Part shown: positions 9,863-19,269 of the stretch, piece by piece
Layout: the number at the start of each line of letters is the position of its first letter
Numbering within the stretch: the stretch's first letter is position 1
From: Zobellella taiwanensis
GTDB taxonomy: Bacteria; Pseudomonadota; Gammaproteobacteria; Enterobacterales; Aeromonadaceae
Direction: 5' to 3'
Length of the DNA: 64,000 nt
Assembly (NCBI RefSeq): GCF_003012795.1
Contig: NZ_PXYH01000008.1
Coordinates: 62,001 to 126,000, forward strand
The notes under the pieces: model-generated
What the model saw: only the letters and a program-made list of their open reading frames with translations
Told to the model about the DNA's origin: nothing
Databases searched by the model: none
Program-made: the position numbers and the translations under genes

Positions 9863-11641
9863 ATGGCAGGCAGAATACCTCAATCCTTTATCGATGATTT
9901 GTTGGCCCGCACCGACATCGTCGACCTGATCGAACAGCGGGTAAAACTCAAAAAAGCCGGCAAAAACTACCAGGCCTGCTGCCCCTTTCACAACGAAAAA
10001 AGCCCCTCCTTCACCGTCAGTCCCGACAAACAGTTCTACCACTGCTTCGGCTGCGGCGCCCACGGTACCGCGCTGGGTTTTTTGATGGAATACGACGGCC
10101 TGGAATTCCTCGACGCCATCGACGAACTCGCCGCCCTGCACGGCCTGAGCGTACCCCGGGAACACAGCGGCGGAGCCTCGCCCCAACAGCAGGCGGCGGC
10201 CAAGGCGGTGCGTCAGGATCTCTATAGCCAGCTCAACGAAATCAGCCGTTTCTACCAGACCCAGCTCAAGCAGTCCCAGGCTGCCATCGCCTATTTGAAA
10301 GGACGCGGCCTGAGTGGCGAGGTGGTCAAGCGTTTTGGCATTGGCTATGTGCCGGATCAATGGGACAGCGTCAAACGCCAGTTCGCCCGCGGCCGGGAGG
10401 CCGAGCAGCAGTTGATCGAAGGCGGCATGCTGCTGCAGAACGACAAGGGCAGGATCTATGATCGCTTCCGCGATCGCATCATGTTCCCGATCCGCGATCG
10501 CCGGGGGCGTACCATCGGCTTCGGCGGACGGGTTCTGGGCGACGGTACCCCCAAATATCTGAACTCGCCGGAAACCCCGGTGTTCCACAAGGGCCGCGAG
10601 CTTTACGGCCTGTACGAAGTACGTCAGGCCCACCGCAACCCGGCGCGCATCCTGGTGGTGGAAGGCTACATGGACGTAGTGGCCCTGGCCCAGTTCGGCA
10701 TTGATTACGCGGTAGCGAGCCTCGGCACTTCCACCACCTCGGATCAGTTACAGCTACTCTATCGCACCACCCGCGAGGTGATCTGCTGCTACGACGGCGA
10801 TCGCGCCGGGCGCGAAGCCGCCTGGCGGGCCCTGGACAATGCCCTGCCGCTGATGCAGGACGGACGCAGCCTGAAATTCGTGTTCCTGCCCGACGGCGAA
10901 GACCCGGACAGCCTGGTACGTACCCAGGGCCAGCAGGCCTTTGAGCGGCTGCTGGACAACGCCCAGGACTTTGGCGACTTCCTGTTTGAACGCCTGGCGC
11001 AAGACAGCATGAGCGGCGACGCCGGCCAGCACGAGCTGGCCCACAAGGCGGCCGAGGCCATCACACGGGTACCGGAGGGCTTTACCCGGGAAGGCCTGAT
11101 CACCCGCTTGTCGCGCCAGCTTAACTGGGGCGAGAACGAACGCCGGGTAAAGGAATTGTTTCAGCGGCTGCAAACGGCCCCTGCCACGGCCGGTCCGCCC
11201 GCACAGCGCGCCACCAAAAAGATAAAGCTGACCCCTCTTCGCCGGGCCATAGCCCTTGTGCTACAATATCCGGCTGCCGCGGCCAGGCTGCCGGCCATGC
11301 CGGAATTGCAGGAGCTCACCTTGCCGGGAATGGATCTGCTGCTGGCACTGCTGCGTCAGGTACAGCAACACCCCGGACTCAGTACCGCCCAACTGCTCGA
11401 ACACTGGCGGGGGCATCCGTCCGAGCAGGCGCTCTCGCGCCTCGCCATGATCGACGAACTGCTGGCAGGCGATCATATCGAGCAGGAATTACAGGATATC
11501 TTCGTGGTGCTGATCAATGAATTCCTGGCCAGGCGCATCGAGCTGCTGCAACAGAAAAGCCGCAGCCCGCAAGGATTGACCCCGGCAGAAAAACAGGAAC
11601 TGCTGCTGCTGCTAACGGAAAGCAAGGGCGGCATGGCCTGA
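9863..11641 (+). CDS. dnaG: DNA primase
   Basis: A 592-residue primase that makes RNA primers on the lagging strand and works with the DnaB helicase. The N-terminal CHC2 zinc ribbon has ligands Cys40, His43, Cys61 and Cys64 (CCPFHNEKSP and FYHCFGC). The TOPRIM catalytic core contains VVEGYMDVVAL and CCYDGDRAGREAAWRALD. The C-terminal third is the DnaB-interaction domain. It is part of the rpsU-yqeY-dnaG-rpoD operon and is preceded by a hairpin likely to reduce its expression. Confidence 0.96.
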   Translation: MAGRIPQSFIDDLLARTDIVDLIEQRVKLKKAGKNYQACCPFHNEKSPSFTVSPDKQFYHCFGCGAHGTALGFLMEYDGLEFLDAIDELAALHGLSVPREHSGGASPQQQAAAKAVRQDLYSQLNEISRFYQTQLKQSQAAIAYLKGRGLSGEVVKRFGIGYVPDQWDSVKRQFARGREAEQQLIEGGMLLQNDKGRIYDRFRDRIMFPIRDRRGRTIGFGGRVLGDGTPKYLNSPETPVFHKGRELYGLYEVRQAHRNPARILVVEGYMDVVALAQFGIDYAVASLGTSTTSDQLQLLYRTTREVICCYDGDRAGREAAWRALDNALPLMQDGRSLKFVFLPDGEDPDSLVRTQGQQAFERLLDNAQDFGDFLFERLAQDSMSGDAGQHELAHKAAEAITRVPEGFTREGLITRLSRQLNWGENERRVKELFQRLQTAPATAGPPAQRATKKIKLTPLRRAIALVLQYPAAAARLPAMPELQELTLPGMDLLLALLRQVQQHPGLSTAQLLEHWRGHPSEQALSRLAMIDELLAGDHIEQELQDIFVVLINEFLARRIELLQQKSRSPQGLTPAEKQELLLLLTESKGGMA

Positions 11642-11791
11642 GCCATTGAAAAACGGGCATAGCGCCCCAAGATTACAAGACAGGCCCGGATACGGGTAAA
11701 AGATGAAACCATTAAAAGCGGCAGCACGCTCACCGTCAAGAGGCGAGGTGTGTTGGCGAGCACAGACCGGATAGCGACCCTGGTCAAATTT

Positions 11792-11800
11792 TGTTATAAT
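11792..11800 (+). promoter_or_regulatory. Extended -10 promoter upstream of rpoD
   Basis: TGTTATAAT (11792-11800) is a perfect extended -10 element in the 230-base dnaG-rpoD gap; no good -35 box is seen at 17 bases, which is common for extended -10 promoters. It would give rpoD its own transcript starting near 11807, about 65 bases before the ATG. The rest of the gap (11642-11871) holds no gene. Confidence 0.5.
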
Positions 11801-11871
11801 CGGCTACTTGCGCGCCATAAAAGAGTGCCTAATGCCTACACCCTCTTGCAACATCTAACCGGACGAGTTCT

Positions 11872-13713
<1,842 letters not shown>

Positions 13714-13738
13714 GCACCACCGCACTACAAGGTTCAAA

Positions 13739-13759
13739 GGGCGCTCCGGCGCCCTTTTT
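13739..13759 (+). terminator. Intrinsic terminator after rpoD
   Basis: GGGCGC (13739-13744), loop TCCG, GCGCCC (13749-13754), then five T residues. It ends the rpsU-rpoD operon 26 bases after the rpoD stop. Confidence 0.92.
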
Positions 13760-13818
13760 CTTTGCCTGACTCGCTGTACCAACCGCTTAAAAATCAAGCG
13801 CCTAAGCGCCGCCACGGC

Positions 13819-13848
13819 TAGACAGGCCCCCGCCCCTTCCCCTATAAT
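13819..13848 (+). promoter_or_regulatory. Promoter of the tRNA-Ile gene
   Basis: TAGACA (13819-13824) and a perfect TATAAT (13843-13848) with an 18-base spacer end 12 bases before the mature tRNA 5' end. Confidence 0.7.
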
Positions 13849-13860
13849 CAGCCCACTTTT

Positions 13861-13937
13861 GGCCCCTTAGCTCAGTTGGTTAGAGCACACGACTCATAAT
13901 CGTTAGGTCCCCAGTTCAAGTCTGGGAGGGGCCACCA
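13861..13937 (+). tRNA. ileX: tRNA-Ile with CAU anticodon (lysidine-modified, ileX type)
   Basis: A 77-base tRNA with encoded CCA. Acceptor stem GGCCCCT (13861-13867) pairs with AGGGGCC (13927-13933); the D arm is TAGCTCAGTTGGTTAGAGC; the anticodon loop CTCATAA gives CAT; the T arm has CCCAG-TTCAAGT-CTGGG. The sequence matches the minor Ile tRNA read as AUA after lysidine modification rather than the methionine tRNAs. It is the integration target of the island that follows. Confidence 0.92.
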
Positions 13938-13941
13938 TACA
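13892..13941. repeat. Left attachment site inside tRNA-Ile (attL)
   Basis: This 50-base segment, from the anticodon loop to just past the CCA, matches 39311-39360 at 44 positions. The last 15 bases (AGGGGCCACCATACA) and the first 11 (ACTCATAATCG) are identical in both copies. The mismatches are in the variable loop and in both sides of the T stem. Confidence 0.75.
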
Positions 13942-13947
13942 CAGCAA

Positions 13948-13981
13948 GGGTTAGCAGGTTAACAGCCGCTAACCCTTTTTT
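13948..13981 (+). terminator. Terminator of the tRNA-Ile transcript
   Basis: GGGTTAGC (13948-13955) pairs perfectly with GCTAACCC (13968-13975) and is followed by six T residues. Confidence 0.85.
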
Positions 13982-14244
13982 GTTGCCTGCGGTATTGGGT
14001 CAAGTAATGGGTCAAGTAAGCGGGGTGCTTATCGGCTCCCCCACCCCATTAGAAAAAATCATCTGCGGTACGCCTTCAACACACACAGCAGCCTCATTCA
14101 AAGCCACGCCAACAGATAGTGCTTCCCAACATCACACTCACTACCCCCTCACCGGTCTTATTGAGAAAACGCCGCATTTAGCCGACTTCCACCTTACGAA
14201 CAGCCTGTTAGCCTGACTTCATCATCAACACGACGGGAGTCATC
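13982..14244. other. Left-end gap with no supported gene
   Basis: About 260 bases between the tRNA terminator and alpA. A short tandem repeat, GGGTCAAGTAAT then GGGTCAAGTAAG, lies at 13997-14020. Open frames here have no recognisable protein, weak starts and no family features. An integrase would be expected in this position in a live element and is missing. Confidence 0.5.
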
Positions 14245-14427
14245 ATGCGAAAAGAACAGGAACATCTGATTGGTATCAAGGAGATGTGCGGGCTGATTGG
14301 CAGGGATCGCCGGACGCTGTGGGCCTGGGTGAGAAGCGGGAAATTTCCCGCACCGCTCAGGATCAACGGCCGCACCATCGGCTGGCGGGCATCTTCGTAC
14401 CGCACCTGGCTGGAAAATGCCCGCTAA
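14245..14427 (+). CDS. AlpA-family DNA-binding regulator / excisionase-like protein
   Basis: A 60-residue MerR-like helix-turn-helix protein. The order LIGIKEMCGLIGRDRRTLWAW, then SGKFPAPLRINGRTIGW and a C-terminal SYRTWLENAR is the AlpA/phage-regulator pattern; such proteins activate integrase genes or act as recombination directionality factors at tRNA-borne islands. GGGAG lies eight bases before ATG 14245. Its integrase partner is absent, so it is probably an orphan. Its base composition resembles the IncP-like section that follows. Confidence 0.8.
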   Translation: MRKEQEHLIGIKEMCGLIGRDRRTLWAWVRSGKFPAPLRINGRTIGWRASSYRTWLENAR

Positions 14428-14431
14428 CAAA

Positions 14432-14460
14432 AAGACACCGTCGGGGTCGGACGGTGTCTT
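14432..14460. terminator. Strong hairpin behind alpA
   Basis: AAGACACCGTC (14432-14442) pairs perfectly over 11 bases with GACGGTGTCTT (14450-14460). The T-run is on the minus-strand side (AACAAAAAG on the plus strand), so it would stop leftward transcription best, and rightward transcription weakly. Confidence 0.65.
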
Positions 14461-14540
14461 GTCACTCTGTCCGCATCGGATATTGGCATTCCAACCCGTG
14501 CTGCTTAGACTCATAGACTCACGATATGAGAGGATCCCGA

Positions 14541-14745
14541 ATGAACCGCTATGACGCCACCGGGCATGAAGCCGAAGAGCAACCAGGTGCTGAGCGAACT
14601 CTCTGCTCATGTGTTGCCAAAACTCTGGGACACACTGACCTTTGCCGACATTCAGCGCTGGCATCATCAGTGGCTGGGACACTTGTATCAGTGGGCAGGC
14701 CAGCTACGCACGGTGAACATGAGCAAGGGAGGTTGCTTGGTCAAC
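14541..14745 (+). pseudogene. Fic/DOC-family gene, frameshifted and truncated
   Basis: The start MNRYDATGHEAEEQPGAER (14541 onward) and the later DIQRWHHQWLGHLYQWAGQLR followed by TVNMSKGG (ending near 14745) together match the beginning of Fic/DOC adenylyltransferase proteins, whose helical N-terminal part ends in the WAGxxRxVNxSKGG motif. They lie in different frames, so a frameshift lies near 14580-14600. The HPFxxGNGR catalytic motif is missing altogether: the gene is cut after the SKGG motif and the sequence behind it is unrelated. Family assignment rests on that motif alone. Confidence 0.6.
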
Positions 14746-15000
14746 ATCATCAAAAGGCATCCAGTCACACATTTCAGCGGGCGCTCTTTCCCCTGCCAAG
14801 AAGTGATACCAGGCGATTGTTTTCATGCGTTCACTTTCATGCCTGGCTGGCCTTCCACGGGAGCGATTCGACTTTTCTTTCTTTTGCGTGATATTCGGCA
14901 TTTCCGCGCCTGTATTCATGATCATGCCTTCCTTCTAATGGTGGTTACCGAAGCCCTGCGAACATTGAACTTGTTGGGCGTATTCACAAGGAGCCAACCG

Positions 15001-15213
15001 ATGACCACCGAAGAACAACTGCTTGACCGTTATGGACCGTTACTGTCACTGACAGAACTTTCAGAGTTACTTAAGCGTAGTCCAGATGGTCTTCGCATAG
15101 CGTTGCGAAGTCAAACCGAGTTTGCGCAGAAATGGAACGCTGCGAAACGCAAAGTAGGCCGGCGCGTTTATTTCCGTGCAAGTGATGTTGCCGAACTCAT
15201 CGACGAGGCATGA
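15001..15213 (+). CDS. Small plasmid-type helix-turn-helix protein
   Basis: A 70-residue protein, MTTEEQLLDRYGPLLSLTEL onward, with a predicted helix-turn-helix (LSELLKRSPDGLRIALRS) and a basic segment KRKVGRRVYFRASDVAELI. Proteins of this form lie just upstream of the next gene's family in IncP-like plasmids and integrative elements. ATG 15001 is chosen because AAGGAG lies seven bases upstream; the frame is open back to 14551, but that longer reading runs into the fic fragment and unrelated sequence. Function unknown; probably a DNA-binding regulator. Confidence 0.65.
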   Translation: MTTEEQLLDRYGPLLSLTELSELLKRSPDGLRIALRSQTEFAQKWNAAKRKVGRRVYFRASDVAELIDEA

Positions 15214-15223
15214 GGGCAATGAT

Positions 15224-15640
15224 GTGGATGATACCGTCATTGTTCGCCGCAAAGTCCGGTCGAATTTCACCACGCTACCCAATGAGCTTATTCGGGACCC
15301 CAATCTGTCCTGGAAAGCGCTGGGAATCCTGGTGTTCGTACTGTCACTGCCGGACAACTTCCGGCTACGCCTGTCCCACCTATCCAAGCAGAAAAAGTCG
15401 GGGCGAGACGCGACGCGAACAGGGCTCCAGGAGCTGCAACAAGCAGGCTATCTGCGAATCAAGCGAGAGCGTGGAGAACGAGGCAAGTTCAGCCACACGA
15501 CCTGGCTCGTGTCAGACCAACCCGAGTACCGGAATCATGATTCACCACGTTCGGATTTTCCAACTACGGTAAATCCAACTACGGATAATCCGCATTCGGA
15601 AAACCCGACGCTAATAAATACTAAGGGTAAAAAGAACTGA
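15224..15640 (+). CDS. Plasmid-type winged-helix / replication-initiator-like protein
   Basis: A 138-residue protein, VDDTVIVRRKVRSNFTTLPN onward, with a winged-helix domain: PNELIRDPNLSWKALGILVF, then a recognition-helix block (SGRDATRTGLQELQQAGYLR) and a basic wing (IKRERGERGKFSHTTW). The tail is low complexity (TTVNPTTDNPHSENPT). The architecture is that of helix-turn-helix proteins common beside transfer genes of integrative elements, and it resembles the DNA-binding domain of replication initiators. GTG 15224 is chosen since GAGGG lies eight bases upstream; an in-frame start at 15185 would overlap the previous gene. Confidence 0.65.
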   Translation: MDDTVIVRRKVRSNFTTLPNELIRDPNLSWKALGILVFVLSLPDNFRLRLSHLSKQKKSGRDATRTGLQELQQAGYLRIKRERGERGKFSHTTWLVSDQPEYRNHDSPRSDFPTTVNPTTDNPHSENPTLINTKGKKN

Positions 15641-16019
15641 TGTTAGTAAAGACTCAGATCAATAAAACGGCTTGCGCCGTGACGTGAACGCCAGGAGAAA
15701 GTGATGACCCTGCATTCGAAACACGTGATGAAGATAAACCAGGCTCGCTTTACCTGCTTCTAAATGAAACACCCTTCGATATGTCGCACTCACCTGGCGT
15801 TGAAACTAAACCAACAATTGCGCGCATGCGGGACATCTCAAAATCAACAGAAAATAAAGATCGCTGCAAGATCGCTGTTACCTCGCTGTCGAATCGCTGT
15901 TGCAGTGCTGTTGAACGCAACTACACCGCTGTTTTATCGCTTATTCGCATGAGGCAACTGGAGTTGCGATCCAGCCGCAATGAAATAGCGATGAATTGCC
16001 TGGCGTGTATGTGAAAGAT
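15641..16019. other. Gap upstream of oriT with no convincing gene
   Basis: A 19-codon frame, MTLHSKHVMKINQARFTCF (15704-15763), has an AGGAGAA ribosome site and could be a leader peptide or a gene end left by deletion. Frames at 15764 and 15781 have no recognisable product. The 11-base periodic array lies in this gap and is listed separately. Confidence 0.45.
15861..15942 (+). repeat. Iteron-like array, TCGCTG every 11 bases
   Basis: TCGCTG begins at 15861, 15872, 15883 and 15894; GTGCTG follows at 15905, CCGCTG at 15926 and TCGCTT at 15937. The first five units are spaced exactly 11 bases, about one DNA helical turn. The array lies between the initiator-like gene and oriT. Confidence 0.6.
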
Positions 16020-16030
16020 TGGATGCTGAG

Positions 16031-16074
16031 CACAGGGCAGGATGTGTGAAGTTAGCTAACCGTCAAGCCGGTTA
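16031..16074 (-). other. oriT: IncP-type origin of transfer (oriT) with nic site
   Basis: Read on the minus strand, TTCACACATCCTGCCC (complement of 16035-16050) matches the nic region of IncP plasmids, whose consensus is YATCCTG|Y; the cut would fall between 16038 and 16037. An inverted repeat TAACCG (16057-16062) / CGGTTA (16069-16074) lies next to it, where IncP plasmids have the TraJ-binding repeat. A TraJ-like gene follows at 16175, the same arrangement as IncP plasmids. The match to the R751-type nic sequence is from memory; the relaxase TraI is absent from the window. Confidence 0.75.
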
Positions 16075-16174
16075 TCCATCTTCACTGGATCTTATTCACA
16101 CCCAAGGGTGTTCAACGCTCATCCTGCTCTGCGAGGCATCGGCTGCCGCCGAAAGGGTTAAAGAGAGACAGGCA

Positions 16175-16540
16175 ATGATGAAAGAGACGAGCCGCAAACG
16201 CCGACACCATCTTCGGGTTCCGGTACTGCCTGAAGAGAAAATCCATATCGAACAGCAGGCCAAGCAGGCCGGAATGAGTGTTGCCCGTTATTTGCGGGAG
16301 GTTGGTCAGGGCTACCAAATCAAGGGCGTCACGGATTACCAGCGGGTGCGAGAGCTTGCCCGCATAAATGGTGACCTCGGTCGTCTGGGAGGGCTGCTCA
16401 AGCTGTGGCTAACCGACGATGTGAGAACCGCAGCTTTCGGTCCGGAAACGATCCACCGCCTTCTGGCAAGGATCGAGGCCACCCAGGACCAGATGACCCT
16501 GGTAATGAGGACCATTGTTCGACCTCAGGCTGATCAGTGA
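16175..16540 (+). CDS. traJ: TraJ-like oriT-recognition protein (relaxosome)
   Basis: A 121-residue ribbon-helix-helix protein, close in length to the 123-residue TraJ of IncP plasmids. The block LRVPVLPEEKIHIEQQAKQA is the DNA-binding ribbon and first helix, and VRELARINGDLGRLGGLLKL with TIHRLLARIEATQDQM is the family's C-terminal region. TraJ binds the repeat beside nic and recruits the relaxase. ATG 16175 is chosen by length and by the family start; earlier in-frame codons would run back across oriT. No traI, traH or traG follows: trbJ comes next, so the tra operon is cut here. Confidence 0.85.
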   Translation: MMKETSRKRRHHLRVPVLPEEKIHIEQQAKQAGMSVARYLREVGQGYQIKGVTDYQRVRELARINGDLGRLGGLLKLWLTDDVRTAAFGPETIHRLLARIEATQDQMTLVMRTIVRPQADQ

Positions 16541-16541
16541 T

Positions 16542-16554
16542 TTTAGCCGCTAAA
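16542..16554. promoter_or_regulatory. KorB-type operator (OB) before trbJ
   Basis: TTTAGCCGCTAAA is a perfect match to the 13-base KorB operator consensus TTTAGCSGCTAAA of IncP-1 plasmids. It lies just after the traJ stop codon and 122 bases before the trbJ start, so it could control the trb genes. No korB gene is in the window. Confidence 0.75.
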
Positions 16555-16675
16555 AATCGACACCGTGATTCAAACAAAAACGGCCGGGCTTCGGTGTCGC
16601 TCTGGTCAATTACCGAATAGCTCCGTGGCGCGGCTACTCGATGACGCTAGCCACTTTCAGCAAAGGTTATCGACC

Positions 16676-17464
16676 ATGAGAACTCGCAAAATTTTAGCGG
16701 CTAAAACCGCGTTTCTGATCTCGCTCGCCATCGGCGGCGGCTCGCTACCGGCTCAGGCCGGGATTCCAGTCATTGACGGTGGCAACCTGACGCAAAACGT
16801 CATGACCGCCATCGAGTCGGTGGCACAAACGCTCAAGCAGATCGAGCAGTATCAAACCCAGCTCCAGCAGTACGAAAACCAGCTACAGAACACCATAGCC
16901 CCGGCCGCGTATATCTGGGACCAGGCTACCCGCACGATGGACAACCTGCGTTCGGCAATGAACACCCTGGATTACTACCAGACCCAGCTCGGCAGCCTGG
17001 ATGCGTATCTCGGCAAGTTCCAGGACGTGGCCTTCTACCGTGGTTCGCCGTGCTTTAACGCCACTGGCGGTTGCACAGATGCCGAATGGGCAGCCATGAA
17101 CGAGAATCGCCGTCTGGCGAGCGAAAGCCAGAAGCGCGCCAATGATGACCTGTTCCATACCCTGAAACAGCAGCAGGATGCGCTGCAAGCAGATGCCCGC
17201 ACACTGGAACGGCTCCAGCACAGCGCACAGGGTGCGGATGGACAAATGCAGGCCCTAGGCTATGCCAACCAGCTTGCCAGCCAGCAGGCTAACCAGCTCT
17301 TGCAGATGCGTGCCATGTTGCTTGCGCAGCACCAGGTCATTGCAACACGGATGCAAGCCGAGGCCGACCTCGATGCCAAGCAACAGGCTGCCCATGCCGC
17401 TTCCACCGAATCGCGGATAGCGCCGACCAACAGTCCCAAGAACTGGCTCGAACTGGCCCGCTGA
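16676..17464 (+). CDS. trbJ: P-type conjugative transfer protein TrbJ
   Basis: A 262-residue exported protein of the type IV secretion system of IncP-like conjugation (VirB5-like pilus component). A signal peptide spans about residues 1-30 (FLISLAIGGGSLPAQA-GIPV), followed by the family start VIDGGNLTQNVMTAIESVAQ and long Gln-rich helices (QTQLQQYENQL, LKQQQDALQADARTLERLQ). Cys residues in SPCFNATGGCTDAEW could form a disulfide. ATG 16676 gives the clean signal peptide; the frame is open back to 16565. It is followed by eexN and trbL, as in trbJ-trbK-trbL operons, while trbB-E, F, G and I are missing. Confidence 0.9.
   Translation: MRTRKILAAKTAFLISLAIGGGSLPAQAGIPVIDGGNLTQNVMTAIESVAQTLKQIEQYQTQLQQYENQLQNTIAPAAYIWDQATRTMDNLRSAMNTLDYYQTQLGSLDAYLGKFQDVAFYRGSPCFNATGGCTDAEWAAMNENRRLASESQKRANDDLFHTLKQQQDALQADARTLERLQHSAQGADGQMQALGYANQLASQQANQLLQMRAMLLAQHQVIATRMQAEADLDAKQQAAHAASTESRIAPTNSPKNWLELAR
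16693..16705. promoter_or_regulatory. Second KorB-type operator, inside the trbJ signal-peptide codons
   Basis: TTTAGCGGCTAAA matches the KorB consensus perfectly and lies 151 bases from the first copy. It encodes part of KILAAKTA at residues 5-12 of TrbJ. Two sites 150 bases apart would allow KorB looping or spreading. Confidence 0.7.
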
Positions 17465-17479
17465 CAAGGAGAAGCACCC

Positions 17480-17746
17480 ATGAACAAATTCACTATTCCG
17501 ATGCTGGCAGGCTTCCTTCTCGCCATCACTGGCTGCGACAACACCCCACCCGCCCCGACCATGCCGGAGGTCAACGATGCCAACTGCCAGATGGGAGAGA
17601 TCATGAAGATCCAGGACAAGGCAACTCGGGAGACATTTGCCGGGTTGTGCTCGCGCCGGCCGGCAGGCGGTGGCATTGCCCCCACAGAACAGCCACTTAA
17701 CTGGCTGGAGTTGACCGAGCCGCAAGATCGGGAGGGCAACCGATGA
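17480..17746 (+). CDS. Entry-exclusion lipoprotein (EexN/TrbK-like)
   Basis: An 88-residue lipoprotein with a lipobox ending in LLAITGC (lipidated Cys19) and a short periplasmic part (VNDANCQMGEIMKIQDKATR) typical of the small TrbK/EexN proteins that block redundant entry of the same plasmid. AAGGAG precedes ATG 17480. It overlaps trbL by the ATGA arrangement at 17743-17746. The match is by size, lipobox and position between trbJ and trbL. Confidence 0.8.
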   Translation: MNKFTIPMLAGFLLAITGCDNTPPAPTMPEVNDANCQMGEIMKIQDKATRETFAGLCSRRPAGGGIAPTEQPLNWLELTEPQDREGNR

Positions 17747-19123
17747 AGACCAAGACTAGAACAATCCTGAGCGGCGGGGTCCTGTTGCTGCATTCGAGCC
17801 TCGCCAGTGCAAACCTGACCAACCAGGGGATTCTCGACCAGGTAGTAACCGATTACGCCACCCGAGCAGCCAGTTGGCAGCACGTCATTATCGATGCTGC
17901 ATCGTGGCTGTTCTGGACGCTGGTGGTGATCTCGATGGTCTGGACGTTCGGGATGATGGCCCTGCGCAAAGCCGACATTGGCGAGTTCTTCGCGGAGCTG
18001 GTCCGTTTCATCATCTTCACTGGCTTCTTCTGGTGGCTGCTGGTCAATGGGCCGGCGTTTGCCAACTCGATCATCCAATCATTGGCCAGAATCGGTGAGC
18101 AGGCGGCCGGCGTATCCTCTGTCACGCCGTCCGGCATCGTCGATGTGGGCTTTATGATCTGGAAGCAGGCCATCAATAACCTGTCGGCCTGGTCGCCCGT
18201 CGATAGTCTGGTGGGCGCTGTATTGAGTGCCGCAATCATGCTGCTTCTGGCCCTGGTCGCCATCAACATGCTGCTGATGCTGATCGCAGCCTGGCTACTG
18301 GCCTATGCCGGCATCTTCTTCCTGGGCTTCGGCGGATCGCGTTGGACCTCAGACATGGCGATCAATTACTACAAGACCGTCCTTGGTGTGGCCGTGCAGA
18401 TCATGACCATGGTGCTGCTGGTCGGCATTGGTAACGACATGCTGTCTACGTTCTACGCCAGGATGAACCAGAACGTGCTCAACTTCGAAGAGCTGGGCGT
18501 CATGCTGGTGTTCTGCATGGCGTTGCTGTTGCTGGTTAAACCGGGTGCCGCCAATGGTAGGCGGGATCATCACAGGTTCCGGCATCGGGTCTGCCGGCGG
18601 CATCGGCAACTTCGGGGCCGGAGCAGCGGTCGGTGCTTTTATGGGGGCGGCTGGAATGGCAGCGGGCGCAGCAAGCATGGCAGGTTCTGCGGTCATGGGT
18701 GGTGCTGCAAACCTGGCGGGCGGCGGTTCAGCCATCAAGGCAGCGTTCGACAAGGCACAAGCCTCGATGTCGAGCGGGAGCGACATGCCCAGTATGGGAG
18801 GAATATCGAACAGTAGTGCTGGCGGCCATGGTACCAACGCTGGCCGTGACGGCAGCGCCGTCAGCAGCCCGTTCGCGCAGGCAGCAGGGTTTGGTGGCAA
18901 TTCGGAGAGCGGCGCAAAGCGGGCCGTTAGCCTGGCGGCCGGCACGGCGGGCAACCTGGCCAAGGGCATCGGCGCTGCGGCCGCTGAGAAGATCAAAGAC
19001 CGCGTTGCGGATACAGCAGGCGGTCGCCTGGCGTCATCGCTACGGGCAAGCACCCCGTCGTTCGAAGGTAACAGCCTGGCTGGCACGGCCGAGCATACCG
19101 GCCACAACAAGAGTGAGTCCTAA
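17743..19123 (+). pseudogene. trbL: P-type conjugative transfer protein TrbL, broken by a frameshift
   Basis: TrbL is the polytopic inner-membrane channel component (VirB6-like) of IncP-like secretion systems. Frame one (17743 to about 18545) encodes a signal sequence and five or more hydrophobic spans to LVFCMALLLLVK. The expected continuation VPPMVGGIITGSGIGSAGGI is found in a second frame from 18545 and runs to 19123 as a Gly/Ala-rich tail. The junction lies at 18538-18546 (GTTAAACCGGGTGCCG); removing one base there restores a single frame of about 460 residues. It is either a real inactivating mutation or a sequencing error. The trb operon ends here. Confidence 0.85.
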
Positions 19124-19197
19124 CCCACCATCCACCAACATCGCCCCGGCATAATCCTGATCACTATGATCGCCACACTGAACTGGCATGTGTGTAA

Positions 19198-19226
19198 TGG
19201 ACGCATGCTGGGGCGTGCCATATACT
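19198..19226 (+). promoter_or_regulatory. Promoter of the BREX operon regulator gene
   Basis: TGGACG (19198-19203) and TATACT (19221-19226) form a sigma-70 pair with a 17-base spacer, the latter five of six matches. GGCATG at 19185-19190 and CGTGCC at 19214-19219 are an imperfect inverted repeat around the -35 box that could be a BrxR operator. Transcription would start near 19233. Confidence 0.5.
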
Positions 19227-19269
19227 TCCTGAAACCATCATGGCCCCGATTCCAGCATGAGTCTCAGGA

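Noticed and set aside
13980-14216. 78-codon frame after the tRNA terminator
   Set aside because: Low-complexity Thr/Ser/His translation, weak start and no similarity to any family I know; treated as noncoding.
14704-14925. 73-codon minus-strand frame with GRPARHESERMKTIAWYHF
   Set aside because: It looks a little like a plasmid protein fragment, but there is no ribosome site, it is short, and no clear family could be named.
15764-16014. Small frames across the 11-base repeat array
   Set aside because: Their coding looks like translated repeats (IAVTSLSNRC); no start signal is convincing except the 19-codon leader at 15704.
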